Below the pieces are notes generated by a model. It was given only the letters and a program-made list of their open reading frames with translations. It made no database searches and was not told where the DNA came from. The translations under genes and the position numbers were made by a program. Positions 1 to 7,204 of a stretch of DNA of 13,980 nucleotides are shown one piece after another (positions within the stretch are counted from its first letter, which is position 1; every line of letters starts with the position of its first letter). Source of the stretch: a bacterium (GTDB lineage: Bacteria > Tectomicrobia > Entotheonellia > Entotheonellales > Entotheonellaceae); contig JAPULM010000263.1 of NCBI GenBank assembly GCA_027294925.1, positions 1 through 13,980 of the forward strand, read 5' to 3'.

Positions 1-1251
1 TCCCGTATCCCCTGGCAGCTCGAAGCCCAGCCGTTTCTTGCGGTACGATGCATACTCGGTAGATACGATCTTTGCTTTGACGCCAATGTCGGCAAAATAG
101 CCTGCCACCGCCTCGACGAAGCGCGGCATCTCCGGCACGTCAGCCCGGGTATACGAATACATCGTAACCTCGAAACCGTTAGGATAACCGGCCTCTTTCA
201 ACAACCGCTTGGCCTTCTCAGGGTCGAAGGGATAAGGTTCCAGCTTCGCATCCGTTCCTGGCGCCCGACTAGGGATGGGATAAGCCACCCCGGGCACCGC
301 CATGCCGGCAAAGACAAATTCCGCCAACTCCTTACGATCGATCGCCAAATTCAGGGCCTGCCGCACTTTTAGCTTGGAAATCGGCAAATTGGAGCGCCAC
401 TGCTCGTGCAGATACATGCCCAGGATCGACCAGCGCGACTTGGTAAAAATATTGAAGCCCAGGTCTTTCAGCTCAGGTGAGCGTTCACGCGACACACTGA
501 CCACATCCGCCTCACCGGTTTGCAACATAGCGATACGGGTACTCTCCTCAGGCACCTTTTTAATTATAACGGTCTTATATTTGGGGGTGCCGATAGCCCA
601 ATGGTTGGGCACCGCTTCAAGTTTGATGAAATCTCCATGACGGCGCTCAACAACTTTATAAGGTCCACTGCCCACCGGATTCTTGGCAAACGCGTCATCG
701 CCAACTTTCTCGGTGTGCGCCTTGGGCTGGATCATCCCCTCCGTACCCTGAATATCAGATAAATCCCAGGGTAAAAAAAGGGCTGGTTTTTTGGCCTTAA
801 TCACCAGTTTGTACGGCTCAGCCACCTCGATGGATGCAATCTGGGCACGTAACCGCCCGATGTAGGATGCCACCGCCTGCGGCGCCATCAGCTTCTCAAT
901 GCTAAACTTGACATCCGCCGCCGTTAGTGGATCGCCATTGTGGAAGGTAATGTTGTCGCGTAACCAGAAGGTCCAGGTCTTGCCATCAGGCGCCATCTCC
1001 CACTTTTTGGCTGCTCCCAGATCAGCTGACAACTTGCCAGCATCCGTGGTGCCAACTAACGCCGTATAGATCAACCGCATATAACTCTTACCAAAGGCAA
1101 ACTCCTGCCAGGGCACCGGCACCTGATTACCAAAATCCGGCAAGGCGATAATGAGTTGTTCCTGCTGTGCAGCTGTTGCCATTGGAACACCACTGGCATA
1201 GATAAAGACGCACAACATAGCCACAACTATCCGGACTAAGCGTTTATTCAT
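1..1251 (-). CDS. ABC transporter periplasmic substrate-binding protein, peptide/nickel family (SBP_bac_5), C-terminus cut by window edge
   Basis: The reverse strand reads open from ATG at 1251 to base 1, giving 417 residues with no stop, so the C-terminus lies outside the window. Residues 1 to about 28 (MNKRLVRIVVAMLCVFIYAS, then a short polar segment ending ATAA) are a Sec signal peptide with no lipobox Cys, so the product should be soluble in the periplasm. The mature part has hallmarks of the dipeptide/oligopeptide/nickel binding-protein family: WEMAPDGKTWTFWLRD, FHNGDPLTAADVKFSIEKLM, a KNPVGSGPYKV segment, VRQALNLAIDRKEL and FDPEKAKRLLKEAGYPNGF. Family members usually have 500-550 residues, so roughly 100 are missing. 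The ligand (peptide, opine, glycoside or metal complex) cannot be assigned. A purine-rich ribosome site (GAGGATGGAGAG) precedes the ATG. The stop of the upstream NUDIX gene is only 25 bases away, so the two may be co-transcribed. Permease and ATPase genes are expected beyond the left edge. Confidence 0.93.
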   Translation of the reverse strand, partial: MNKRLVRIVVAMLCVFIYASGVPMATAAQQEQLIIALPDFGNQVPVPWQEFAFGKSYMRLIYTALVGTTDAGKLSADLGAAKKWEMAPDGKTWTFWLRDNITFHNGDPLTAADVKFSIEKLMAPQAVASYIGRLRAQIASIEVAEPYKLVIKAKKPALFLPWDLSDIQGTEGMIQPKAHTEKVGDDAFAKNPVGSGPYKVVERRHGDFIKLEAVPNHWAIGTPKYKTVIIKKVPEESTRIAMLQTGEADVVSVSRERSPELKDLGFNIFTKSRWSILGMYLHEQWRSNLPISKLKVRQALNLAIDRKELAEFVFAGMAVPGVAYPIPSRAPGTDAKLEPYPFDPEKAKRLLKEAGYPNGFEVTMYSYTRADVPEMPRFVEAVAGYFADIGVKAKIVSTEYASYRKKRLGFELPGDTG

Positions 1252-1276
1252 GGTCACTCTCCATCCTCTTTAAGTT

Positions 1277-1789
1277 TCACGCAAACCCGTAAAGGTCACC
1301 GTGCAATTGATCGAGAACCAATCGATCGGTAGGAAACGCCAGGTTGGCTGGCAAATCGCGTAAGGCCACATAGGCAACTTCGTCGAGATCATCATCCGGC
1401 TGTAGCGCGCCGCCCTTCACCACACCTCGAAACCAGATCCCTACCGTGTGCATGGCCGGATTATGAAAATTCGAATGTACCGCATAAACCTCGCCCACCT
1501 CGACCACCAGGCCGGTTTCTTCTTGAAACTCGCGTTGTGCCGCCAAGCGCACCTCTTCGTCGTATTCAACATAGCCACACGGAATACACCAAGCCCCCTG
1601 GTACACACCTCGGGATCGACGCCCCAGGACCACCCGATCGCCGTCCAAAATAATCACTGCAACGCCAACCGCAGGGTTTTGCCAGAAGACAAATCCACAG
1701 TCCGGACAAACTTGCCGCGTGTACCCGTGTAAAAGTTTGTCGACAAACGACGAGGAACAGTGCGGGCAATAGGGGTAACGGCGTGGCAT
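1277..1789 (-). CDS. NUDIX hydrolase with N-terminal zinc ribbon
   Basis: The protein has 170 residues from the chosen ATG at 1789. Two CxxC knuckles (C8/C11 and C28/C31) form an N-terminal zinc ribbon. A complete Nudix box spans residues 72-94 with the G-x5-E-x7-REFQEETGL pattern, preceded by WCIPCGYVE. Such proteins hydrolyse nucleoside diphosphate-X compounds with divalent metal; the NADH pyrophosphatase and ADP-ribose pyrophosphatase groups share this ribbon-plus-box layout. The substrate is not determined. The frame stays open to ATG codons at 1825 and 1846. I prefer 1789 because an AAGGGG site sits 10 bases upstream, the ribbon starts directly after it, and the 1846 ATG falls inside a promoter -10 candidate (1842-1847). 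The gene lies 25 bases upstream of the binding-protein start on the same strand. Confidence 0.92.
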   Translation of the reverse strand: MPRRYPYCPHCSSSFVDKLLHGYTRQVCPDCGFVFWQNPAVGVAVIILDGDRVVLGRRSRGVYQGAWCIPCGYVEYDEEVRLAAQREFQEETGLVVEVGEVYAVHSNFHNPAMHTVGIWFRGVVKGGALQPDDDLDEVAYVALRDLPANLAFPTDRLVLDQLHGDLYGFA

Positions 1790-1841
1790 ATAATACGTTC
1801 CCCTTTTCTCGACGAAACGGTGCATGGTGCCAGCCGAGCCT

Positions 1842-1869
1842 ATCATACCGCATCATATGCACATAACAA
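1842..1869 (-). promoter_or_regulatory. Candidate sigma70 promoter for the NUDIX gene
   Basis: On the minus strand, TTGTTA (1869-1864) is followed after 16 bases by TATGAT (1847-1842). Matches to the sigma70 consensus are 4/6 and 5/6. Transcription would start near 1835, leaving a leader of about 45 bases before the ATG at 1789. The same transcript could continue into the ABC binding-protein gene. This rests on consensus match only. Confidence 0.4.
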
Positions 1870-1935
1870 GACCAAATTACACTAGCGGAGATGATCAGGG
1901 TGGATTTGGCAAAATACTAGCGGCAAATAGACCGG

Positions 1936-2802
1936 TCAAACGCCGAGAAAAGACTTAACCACCAGCACAGGAAGCTGCGTGGTGACAATTACCGCATTGG
2001 ATATACCGCCGATCATAAGCCGTTTCCAGCCCGTCGCCCCACGTGAGCCCAGCATGATGGCGTCACACATTTGTTCGACTGCAGTGTCTACAACCGTGCG
2101 CGCCACATCGCCATGCGCCAATACCGTTGTCGTGTCAACGCCTGCGTTTGTAGCACGTGTTTGCGATCGTTGTAAAATATGTTCACCATCAAGTTCGTCC
2201 ATGCCGCGGCGCAGCCGGCGCTTTTTTGGCACCACGTAGAGCAGGCACAGGGTAAAATGTTCCCGCTGGGCCAGGGCAATGGCGTAGTCCACAGCGGCAT
2301 CAGACCACGGGGAACCGCCGGTTGCAACCAAGATACGACGTCCCAAGGGCGAACCTGGCGTTACGCTTGGCGGTTGTTTGACAAATAACACCGGCTGTTT
2401 TGCTTTAGAGGCCACGGCATTGGTAATATGACCGAGGCGTAGACGTTTCCAACCCGTCACCGTGCGCGCCCCAAGCACGATCAGATCGCAAGCGGCTTCG
2501 TCAGCCGTTTGCAGAATCATTTCCGACACCCCACCCCAGCGGCACTCGACTGCGCAAGCCACCTCATGCTGCCGGGCTTGATCGGCAGCCCGAGCCAGCA
2601 GTTCATGCCCGTCACGTTCCATAATCTCAGCCACCACTTCGCTCCCCCCCATGACGTCAGGCGTGGCATAGACAGCAGGATTGGTAAGCACCGTCAAAAT
2701 ATGCAGCGTACCACCCGTACGGACGGTAATGGCAATCGCATAAGCAACAGCGGCATCAGACCATGGAGAGCCTCCCGTTGCAACCAGAATGTGCTCATAC
2801 AT
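1936..2802 (-). CDS. Tandem universal stress protein (two UspA domains)
   Basis: The protein has 288 residues from ATG at 2802, chosen because AAGGGG lies 8 bases upstream and the Usp fold starts immediately (MYEHILVATGGSPWSDAAV). An upstream in-frame ATG at 2844 lacks a ribosome site. Domain 1 covers residues 1 to about 142, and domain 2 about 154 to 288. Both open with the same ILVATGGSPWSDAAV block, and both end in a PVLxVK strand, so the gene arose by internal duplication. The ATP-binding loop (G-2x-G-9x-G-S/T in ATP-type Usp proteins) is nearly intact in domain 2 (GSRGATGWKRLMIGG, from residue 252). In domain 1 it is degraded (GARTVTGWKRLRLGH, from residue 111). The usual acidic residue of the DGS motif is replaced by TGGS in both. 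The protein is cytoplasmic, and a role in stress or energy-status sensing is inferred from the family. It follows the dehydrogenase by 45 bases and probably shares its transcript. Confidence 0.93.
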   Translation of the reverse strand: MYEHILVATGGSPWSDAAVAYAIAITVRTGGTLHILTVLTNPAVYATPDVMGGSEVVAEIMERDGHELLARAADQARQHEVACAVECRWGGVSEMILQTADEAACDLIVLGARTVTGWKRLRLGHITNAVASKAKQPVLFVKQPPSVTPGSPLGRRILVATGGSPWSDAAVDYAIALAQREHFTLCLLYVVPKKRRLRRGMDELDGEHILQRSQTRATNAGVDTTTVLAHGDVARTVVDTAVEQMCDAIMLGSRGATGWKRLMIGGISNAVIVTTQLPVLVVKSFLGV

Positions 2803-2847
2803 CGTATTTGCCCCTTCTAATCGCCCACCATCAACCTGCTGCATGTC

Positions 2848-3882
2848 TCAACGCAGCGTATCCAGAGACGCCAGACGCAGACGCCAGGCCGCAACGACCT
2901 CAGGATTTTTCACATACAGTGGCAGCTCGCCGCGCAAAACCCGCAATACGTTTTCAGCCGCTGCAGGCGGAATCGCAGCGTTCAGTTCCTGTGAATGACC
3001 GACCATATGCGGGGTCAGAATGACGTTGTCCAGCTCACGTAGCAGGCTCTCCGGTGGCAACGGCTCTTGTTCAAAGACATCGACAGCGGCGCCTGCGAGA
3101 TGACCGCTCTTGAGGACGTGATACAGCGCTTGTTCGTCAACCGCAGGACCGCGTGCGGTGTTAATCAGAAAGGCATCAGCCCGCATAGCGCGTAATTCGG
3201 CGGCGCCAAGCATATGACGCGTCTCGCTCGTCAGGGTTACATGGACGCTCACCACATCACTCGAACTTAACAGCCCCGGCAACTCAACCATGGCAACACC
3301 AGCCGGCGCTTGCGCCTGGCTCACGTAGGGGTCATGGGCTTGTATGTTGACGCCCCAGCCCGCCAGGCGTTCGACCACCCCACGCGCGGTGCGTCCCATA
3401 CCAATGAGGCCGATGGTCTTGCCGCGCACCATACGCGCCTTGAGCCGGGCCGGACGCGGAGCATTGCTGCGTAGAATCTTCTCTTTACCGTGTAGATCAA
3501 GCAATAACGCAGCAATCAGCATCACGGTGGATTCGGACACACCGAGATAATTCTCAGGCATAGCGCCATGCCCAACGATAAGTCCCATCTCATTGGCGGC
3601 GTCCATATCAATGGTGTCCACCCCAATCACGGGCGACACCACCGCCCGCAAACGCGGCGCGGACGCCATTATCGCTCTGCTGCAAAAGTCGCGCGGACTC
3701 ACCACCACGACATCCGTTTCGCCAAATAGACGTGGCCACTCCTCAGGCGGTAAAATCGTCATGGCAGGCGGGTTGGATTCAGGCCCCCGGATCACCTGAC
3801 AACCGGCTTGTGTCAACAGCTCGCTTAATTGATTGCCAAGACGATCACCGGTGACGAATACCACCCCTTTACCTTGCATCAT
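2848..3882 (-). CDS. D-isomer-specific 2-hydroxyacid dehydrogenase (NAD-dependent)
   Basis: The protein has 344 residues. The family catalyses reversible NAD(P)H-linked reduction of 2-oxoacids to D-2-hydroxyacids, as in phosphoglycerate, glycerate and formate dehydrogenases. A Rossmann motif (GLIGMGRTARG, residues 158-168) is followed by an acidic cofactor residue (D184 in AHDPY), which suggests NAD rather than NADP. The catalytic triad is visible: R244 in NTARGPAVDE, E273 in VFEQEPL and H292 in LTPHMVGHS. Substrate specificity is not clear. The N-terminal substrate loop (SPVIGVDTID) resembles that of phosphoglycerate/glyoxylate-type members. There are two adjacent ATG codons, at 3882 and 3879. 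AAGGAG lies only 3 bases before the first and 6 before the second, so 3879 may be the true start. The downstream Usp gene follows closely. No convincing promoter was found in the 154 bases upstream. Confidence 0.93.
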   Translation of the reverse strand: MMQGKGVVFVTGDRLGNQLSELLTQAGCQVIRGPESNPPAMTILPPEEWPRLFGETDVVVVSPRDFCSRAIMASAPRLRAVVSPVIGVDTIDMDAANEMGLIVGHGAMPENYLGVSESTVMLIAALLLDLHGKEKILRSNAPRPARLKARMVRGKTIGLIGMGRTARGVVERLAGWGVNIQAHDPYVSQAQAPAGVAMVELPGLLSSSDVVSVHVTLTSETRHMLGAAELRAMRADAFLINTARGPAVDEQALYHVLKSGHLAGAAVDVFEQEPLPPESLLRELDNVILTPHMVGHSQELNAAIPPAAAENVLRVLRGELPLYVKNPEVVAAWRLRLASLDTLR

Positions 3883-4036
3883 CCACTCCTTGTACGGCTA
3901 AGGCGCTCACACCGCAAAATGCCGGTTGTACATCTCGTGACAATCAAACGTCGTGGCGCGCTTAGCGCAGCCGGGGTACATACTACCACAGTAGCCGACC
4001 CATTGCCTAGTACAGCGCCATGCTAAAAATCGACCA

Positions 4037-5356
4037 TCAAGACACCTCGCCCCCACCTGCCGATCCGTCTAATGACAGCTCAGCAGGCAGCACACCCCGT
4101 GTCGCCGGCAATAGCCACCATATTCCAGGCAAGAACAAAATGCCGCCAATAATTGCCGTCAGCACCCGCACGCTGATCTCAAGATAATCCAAAGCCCAGC
4201 CAACGCAGAATGTCGACACCGACATGAGAATGGTAAACAAGGCAAAATCGGTCGAAAAGACCCGGCCACGGTAGGTATCCGGCACACTGAGCTGCAGCAA
4301 TGTCGAGCTGAACACCCACAGCACATTGGACGCCATGGTTCCTAGGCACAAGGCCGCCGCTGCCAACCATAGCGTCGGCATGGTTGCAAACACCACATAC
4401 AAACCGGCCATGATTAAAAAAGCATAGCCGATCATGCGGAACATCGCCGGTGGCGATTCGCCGACTATACGGCGCGCCAGCAAGGGCCCGATGGTGGCGC
4501 CGACGCCGCGCGCCATATATAAAACGCCCATTCCCACCGCTCCGGCAAAAAACACCTGCTCGGCAAAAATGGTATACAAGAGCATCATGCTGCCTCCAAT
4601 GCCTGTACTCCATACCTTGACCGATAGCAAACGCAGAACGTGCGAGCGGGCGCACATATAACGCACCCCTTGCTTAAAGTTGCGCCAAGCGCTCTGACCG
4701 GCTGAAGGGTCAACCGTTGCCCCCGCCTGCGAGCGCATCGGAACCGTCACGGTGGCGATAAAAGCCGCCGAAATGAGATAAGAAAACGCATCAATCACAA
4801 AGGCGGCTTGGACGCCCAACCAGGACGTCGCCAGTCCTCCTAAGGCCGACCCGATGGCCAGCATGGCGGCCCAAGTAGCGCTGGACAAGGCATTAGCGGT
4901 GACCAATTCTTCACGTTTGACTAGATTGGGAATAGTCGCCACAAAGGCAGGATGGAAAAAAGAAGACACCGCCATCACAACTGCTGTTAAGCCATAGGCG
5001 ATCCACAGTCGATCCGGAGAGGTAAGGAACAAAAAACCCAGGGTCAACACAGCGCGAACGATATCTGCCGCAATCATAATGGTCTTACGGCTCAAGCGGT
5101 CAGCCACAACCCCGGCCACCGGACTCAAGACAAACAAGGACAGGGTTTGAGCAATGATTACCCCGCCCAGTGCCAGGCCCGATGCATCGGTCAACTGCAG
5201 CACCAGGTGATACAGCGCGATAAGGCGAAACCAGTCACCCAACAGGCTAACCACCTGGCCAAACCACAAACGGCGATAAGGCCGATTACGATGTAATAAT
5301 GTCCAGTAGCTGATTGGCGTAAAGGTAGATGGCGTCTCGGCGTTGTCGGGCGCCAC
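4037..5356 (-). CDS. MFS transporter, DHA3/MFS_3 exporter type
   Basis: The protein has 439 residues with about 12 hydrophobic segments, as expected of an inner-membrane proton-coupled exporter. The N-terminal LLHRNRPYRRLWFGQVVSLL and GDWF are typical of the DHA3/MFS_3 group, which includes macrolide and enterobactin exporters. The loop 2-3 signature is present as GVVADRLSRKTIMIAADIVR. A second half with GVGATIGPLLARR and YRGRVFSTDFALF completes the fold. The substrate is unknown. The start is GTG at 5356, supported by a strong GAGAGGAGGAAG ribosome site whose AGGAGG core lies 9 bases upstream. The gene stands alone: 154 bases separate its stop from the next gene, and a promoter candidate of its own lies at 5426-5454. 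The leader can form alternative hairpins around the ribosome site (see findings). Confidence 0.92.
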   Translation of the reverse strand: MAPDNAETPSTFTPISYWTLLHRNRPYRRLWFGQVVSLLGDWFRLIALYHLVLQLTDASGLALGGVIIAQTLSLFVLSPVAGVVADRLSRKTIMIAADIVRAVLTLGFLFLTSPDRLWIAYGLTAVVMAVSSFFHPAFVATIPNLVKREELVTANALSSATWAAMLAIGSALGGLATSWLGVQAAFVIDAFSYLISAAFIATVTVPMRSQAGATVDPSAGQSAWRNFKQGVRYMCARSHVLRLLSVKVWSTGIGGSMMLLYTIFAEQVFFAGAVGMGVLYMARGVGATIGPLLARRIVGESPPAMFRMIGYAFLIMAGLYVVFATMPTLWLAAAALCLGTMASNVLWVFSSTLLQLSVPDTYRGRVFSTDFALFTILMSVSTFCVGWALDYLEISVRVLTAIIGGILFLPGIWWLLPATRGVLPAELSLDGSAGGGEVS

Positions 5357-5360
5357 GTTT

Positions 5361-5399
5361 GGCTTCCTCCTCTCTGCGGAAGCCGGTTACAGCTTCCAC
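5361..5399 (-). promoter_or_regulatory. Leader with mutually exclusive hairpins at the MFS ribosome site
   Basis: In mRNA sense (minus strand) three segments are related. A is GGAAGC (5397-5392), B is GGCTTCC (5384-5378) and C is GGAAGCC (5367-5361). A pairs with B, extended by a G-U and a G-C pair to 8 bp with an 8-base loop. B can alternatively pair with C in a 7-bp stem. C overlaps the last two bases of the AGGAGG ribosome site (5371-5366) and the spacer before GTG 5356. The pairings are exact in the sequence. A regulatory role is inference. Confidence 0.35.
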
Positions 5400-5425
5400 G
5401 CAAGCAGTCATAACAGCAGAGGATG

Positions 5426-5454
5426 AGGATAAGAACTCCAAACACACTTTTCAA
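5426..5454 (-). promoter_or_regulatory. Candidate sigma70 promoter for the MFS gene
   Basis: On the minus strand, TTGAAA (5454-5449; 5/6 to consensus) is followed by 17 bases and TATCCT (5431-5426; 4/6). The predicted start near 5419 would give a leader of about 60 bases that contains the hairpin segments at 5361-5399. Confidence 0.4.
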
Positions 5455-5618
5455 GCTAAAACCCGAACGCAGCACAGTAGACCTAGACGATCGCTAAGCC
5501 CTCACGACCATACCCGCCACTCCCTTGGCATAGCGCCGGCACTCGGGTAGTGCCCGGCAGCACCTGCATGGCCTGCGGCTATAACGCAGTGGCATAAAAC
5601 GCGCTCATGTGAGATAAG

Positions 5619-5996
5619 CTATGAGGATAGTGATAATGCGCCGAGGCGGATATGTACATGCGCGGCATGAATGCCAAAGGAAAGCGCCACGCCCTGAGCA
5701 GTGAGGAGAATTAGAAACAAGAGCAGCGTCTGCAAGCCACGATGCTGTAGGAGTCGCTCCCCAGCACCAAAGATCAGGCCCAACACACCAACAATGTATC
5801 GCTATAAATTGCAAATCCACCACAAGGTGGCCTGGAAACAGGAGCCAATATGCATCGGGGTGGATTTACCGCATCCAGACCACCATACCCGGTCGAGGCA
5901 ATCCTGCCAGGGGTCGTCCCAAGAATAAGCAAAAGTGCCGTGAGATGATAGGCGCTTGGAGCCACAAGTCCCCTGCCGGCGCCAAGAAGATGTCAT
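5619..5996 (-). pseudogene. Frame-broken membrane-protein gene downstream of fdhD
   Basis: ATG at 5996 has an excellent ribosome site: AGGAGG at 6010-6005, 8 bases upstream. It lies 66 bases after the fdhD stop. Its frame is interrupted by TAG at 5804-5802 and then continues to TAG at 5621-5619. The segment after the internal stop is clearly membrane-like (RYIVGVLGLIFGAGERLLQ, GLQTLLLFLILLTAQGVALS, then a His-containing end, GIHAAHVH). Hydrophobic pieces before it fall in the other two frames, for example AYHLTALLLILGTTPG (near 5960-5910) and AYWLLFPGHLVVDLQFIAIH (near 5855-5800). This suggests several indels in a small multi-pass protein of about 120 residues. I do not recognise the family. 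Real decay and consensus indel errors both fit. The remaining 5357-5618 holds only the MFS leader and promoter candidates and a short imperfect dyad (5535-5558). Confidence 0.35.
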
Positions 5997-6062
5997 GCTT
6001 CAAGCCTCCTGGTCCAATACGTTTGCGGCCAGCGCCGCTTCGGTCATCGATGCAGAGGTGTC

Positions 6063-6812
6063 CTAACACCGCAACCGCTCAGGATGTGTGTAGAGGTTAA
6101 AACTATTACGCCGAACATACCCGATGAGGGTGAGCCCGAGACGCTTGGCGGCCTCGATCGACAGCGTGGTGGGAGAGGTGCGAGAAATCAGAAACGGCGT
6201 TCCCATATACGCCCCTTTGCGTAACATCTCTGACGAAATCCGCCCACTGGTCAAGAGGATACAGCCGCGGGTCGGAATTCCCTTCATTATCGCCTCGCCC
6301 AAAATCTTGTCAAGCGCATTGTGACGCCCCACATCCTCGGCCGTAAGCAGAATTTGCTCCGTATCGCTAAGCGCTGCCGCATGGATACCACGCGAGGCTT
6401 TATACATCGTGGCGCTCTCAAACAGCTGCTGCATGAGGGGGAAAATCTGCTCTGGCGTCAAGGTCAAATCGCTGTCCAACGGCCGATAATGTGAATAGCG
6501 CAAGGTAAAGGTCAGTCCCATGCCACAGCCGGAGGTGTACACACGCTTTTGGGGCCAGACCGGTTGCGTCTTCAGTTCAACCTCCACCACACCATTTTCG
6601 CGGTCCACATCGAGATCTCGGATATCGTCAAGACCGCTAATGATGCCCTCAAAAGCCAGGAAACCGACGGTCAAGTAATCCAGCTTCACCGGTGTACAAA
6701 GAAAGGTCGCTCGCTCGACACCGTTCACCATAATGGTCAGAGGCTGCTCGCGCACCACCGGTTTGTCAAACTGGCTAAAACGCCCGTTTTCATAACGATA
6801 GATATACGGCAT
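6063..6812 (-). CDS. fdhD: Formate dehydrogenase accessory sulfurtransferase FdhD
   Basis: The protein has 249 residues, the normal length for the family. FdhD transfers sulfur from the IscS cysteine desulfurase to the molybdenum or tungsten bis-MGD cofactor before it is inserted into formate dehydrogenase, and it acts in the cytoplasm. Diagnostic blocks are present: DYLTVGFLAFEGII, YTSGCGMGLTF around C96, LLTAEDVGRHNALDKILGEA (155-174) and LLTSGRISSEM. Only one Cys is present in the C96 motif, whereas E. coli FdhD has a CxxC pair (C121/C124). The start ATG at 6812 has AAGGA about 10 bases upstream. The gene follows the PilZ-like gene by 39 bases and so probably shares a transcript with it and the SDR gene. 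No formate dehydrogenase gene is in the window. Confidence 0.96.
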   Translation of the reverse strand: MPYIYRYENGRFSQFDKPVVREQPLTIMVNGVERATFLCTPVKLDYLTVGFLAFEGIISGLDDIRDLDVDRENGVVEVELKTQPVWPQKRVYTSGCGMGLTFTLRYSHYRPLDSDLTLTPEQIFPLMQQLFESATMYKASRGIHAAALSDTEQILLTAEDVGRHNALDKILGEAIMKGIPTRGCILLTSGRISSEMLRKGAYMGTPFLISRTSPTTLSIEAAKRLGLTLIGYVRRNSFNLYTHPERLRC

Positions 6813-6851
6813 GTGATTATATCCTTGGAGATAGACACGTCCAGCAGATTG

Positions 6852-7130
6852 TCAAGCAGCACTCGCCCCCAGAACCTGACGCAAAAACACCGCGACATCC
6901 AGCGGCACCGAGGTAAATCGCACGTAACATCCCGACAGCCCCTGCGGTCGGCCGTCCATCACCTTGGCATAGAGATCACTGGGGATCACCTTGCCGTCGC
7001 GATCGGTCAGCTGCATTTTGAGATTACGCCACGGGGCGATGGGCATTTCAGCGAGCATTTCGCCACCCTTGACGGACAGCCGGACCAAATGCCCGCTATG
7101 TATGCGGTCATCAAGATGCTTCCCTTCCAT
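6852..7130 (-). CDS. Small PilZ-like domain protein, N-terminus uncertain
   Basis: The shortest reading gives 92 residues from ATG at 7130. A pattern like the C-terminal half of PilZ domains is visible: LVRLSVKGGEMLAEMPIAPW, a basic/hydrophobic strand (NLKMQLTD), DLYAKVMD, then GCYVRFTSVPLDVAVFLRQV. PilZ domains often bind cyclic di-GMP, but the usual RxxxR and DxSxxG motifs are not clear here, so the assignment is tentative. The frame stays open upstream to 7193 and encodes plausible protein (LQEAILLRYTG) before the ATG at 7130, which has no proper ribosome site. A perfect AGGAGG (7186-7181) instead precedes ATG at 7177, which is one frame off and meets TGA after two codons. One extra C in the CCC at 7174-7172 would give an intact 108-residue protein. 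The gene sits 39 bases before fdhD. Confidence 0.6.
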   Translation of the reverse strand: MEGKHLDDRIHSGHLVRLSVKGGEMLAEMPIAPWRNLKMQLTDRDGKVIPSDLYAKVMDGRPQGLSGCYVRFTSVPLDVAVFLRQVLGASAA

Positions 7131-7180
7131 CCCCGTATAGCGCAGTAAGATGGCCTCTTGCAGAGGGATCAGGGCATCTT

Positions 7181-7186
7181 CCTCCT
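7181..7186 (-). promoter_or_regulatory. Strong ribosome site facing a two-codon ORF
   Basis: AGGAGG (7186-7181) is followed by ATG at 7177, CCC and TGA. In the PilZ-like frame an in-frame CTG at 7172 lies 8 bases from the site. The PilZ-like protein therefore uses a non-ATG start, starts at an ATG restored by a missing base, or has lost its start. Confidence 0.6.
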
Positions 7187-7204
7187 CTTTAGTTTACCCG
7201 GCGT

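Noticed and set aside
1881..1923. Direct repeat ACTAGCGG at 1881-1888 and 1916-1923 downstream of the Usp gene
   Set aside because: Two 8-base copies are too short to tell from chance and match no mobile-element boundary.
5535..5558. Imperfect GC-rich dyad (GCCGGCAC / GTGCCCGGC) upstream of the MFS gene as a terminator
   Set aside because: It contains a bulge and no T-run follows on either strand.
6549..7148. 199-codon plus-strand open frame across fdhD and the PilZ-like gene
   Set aside because: It is antisense to well-conserved FdhD motifs, has no ribosome site and spans two genes of the other strand.
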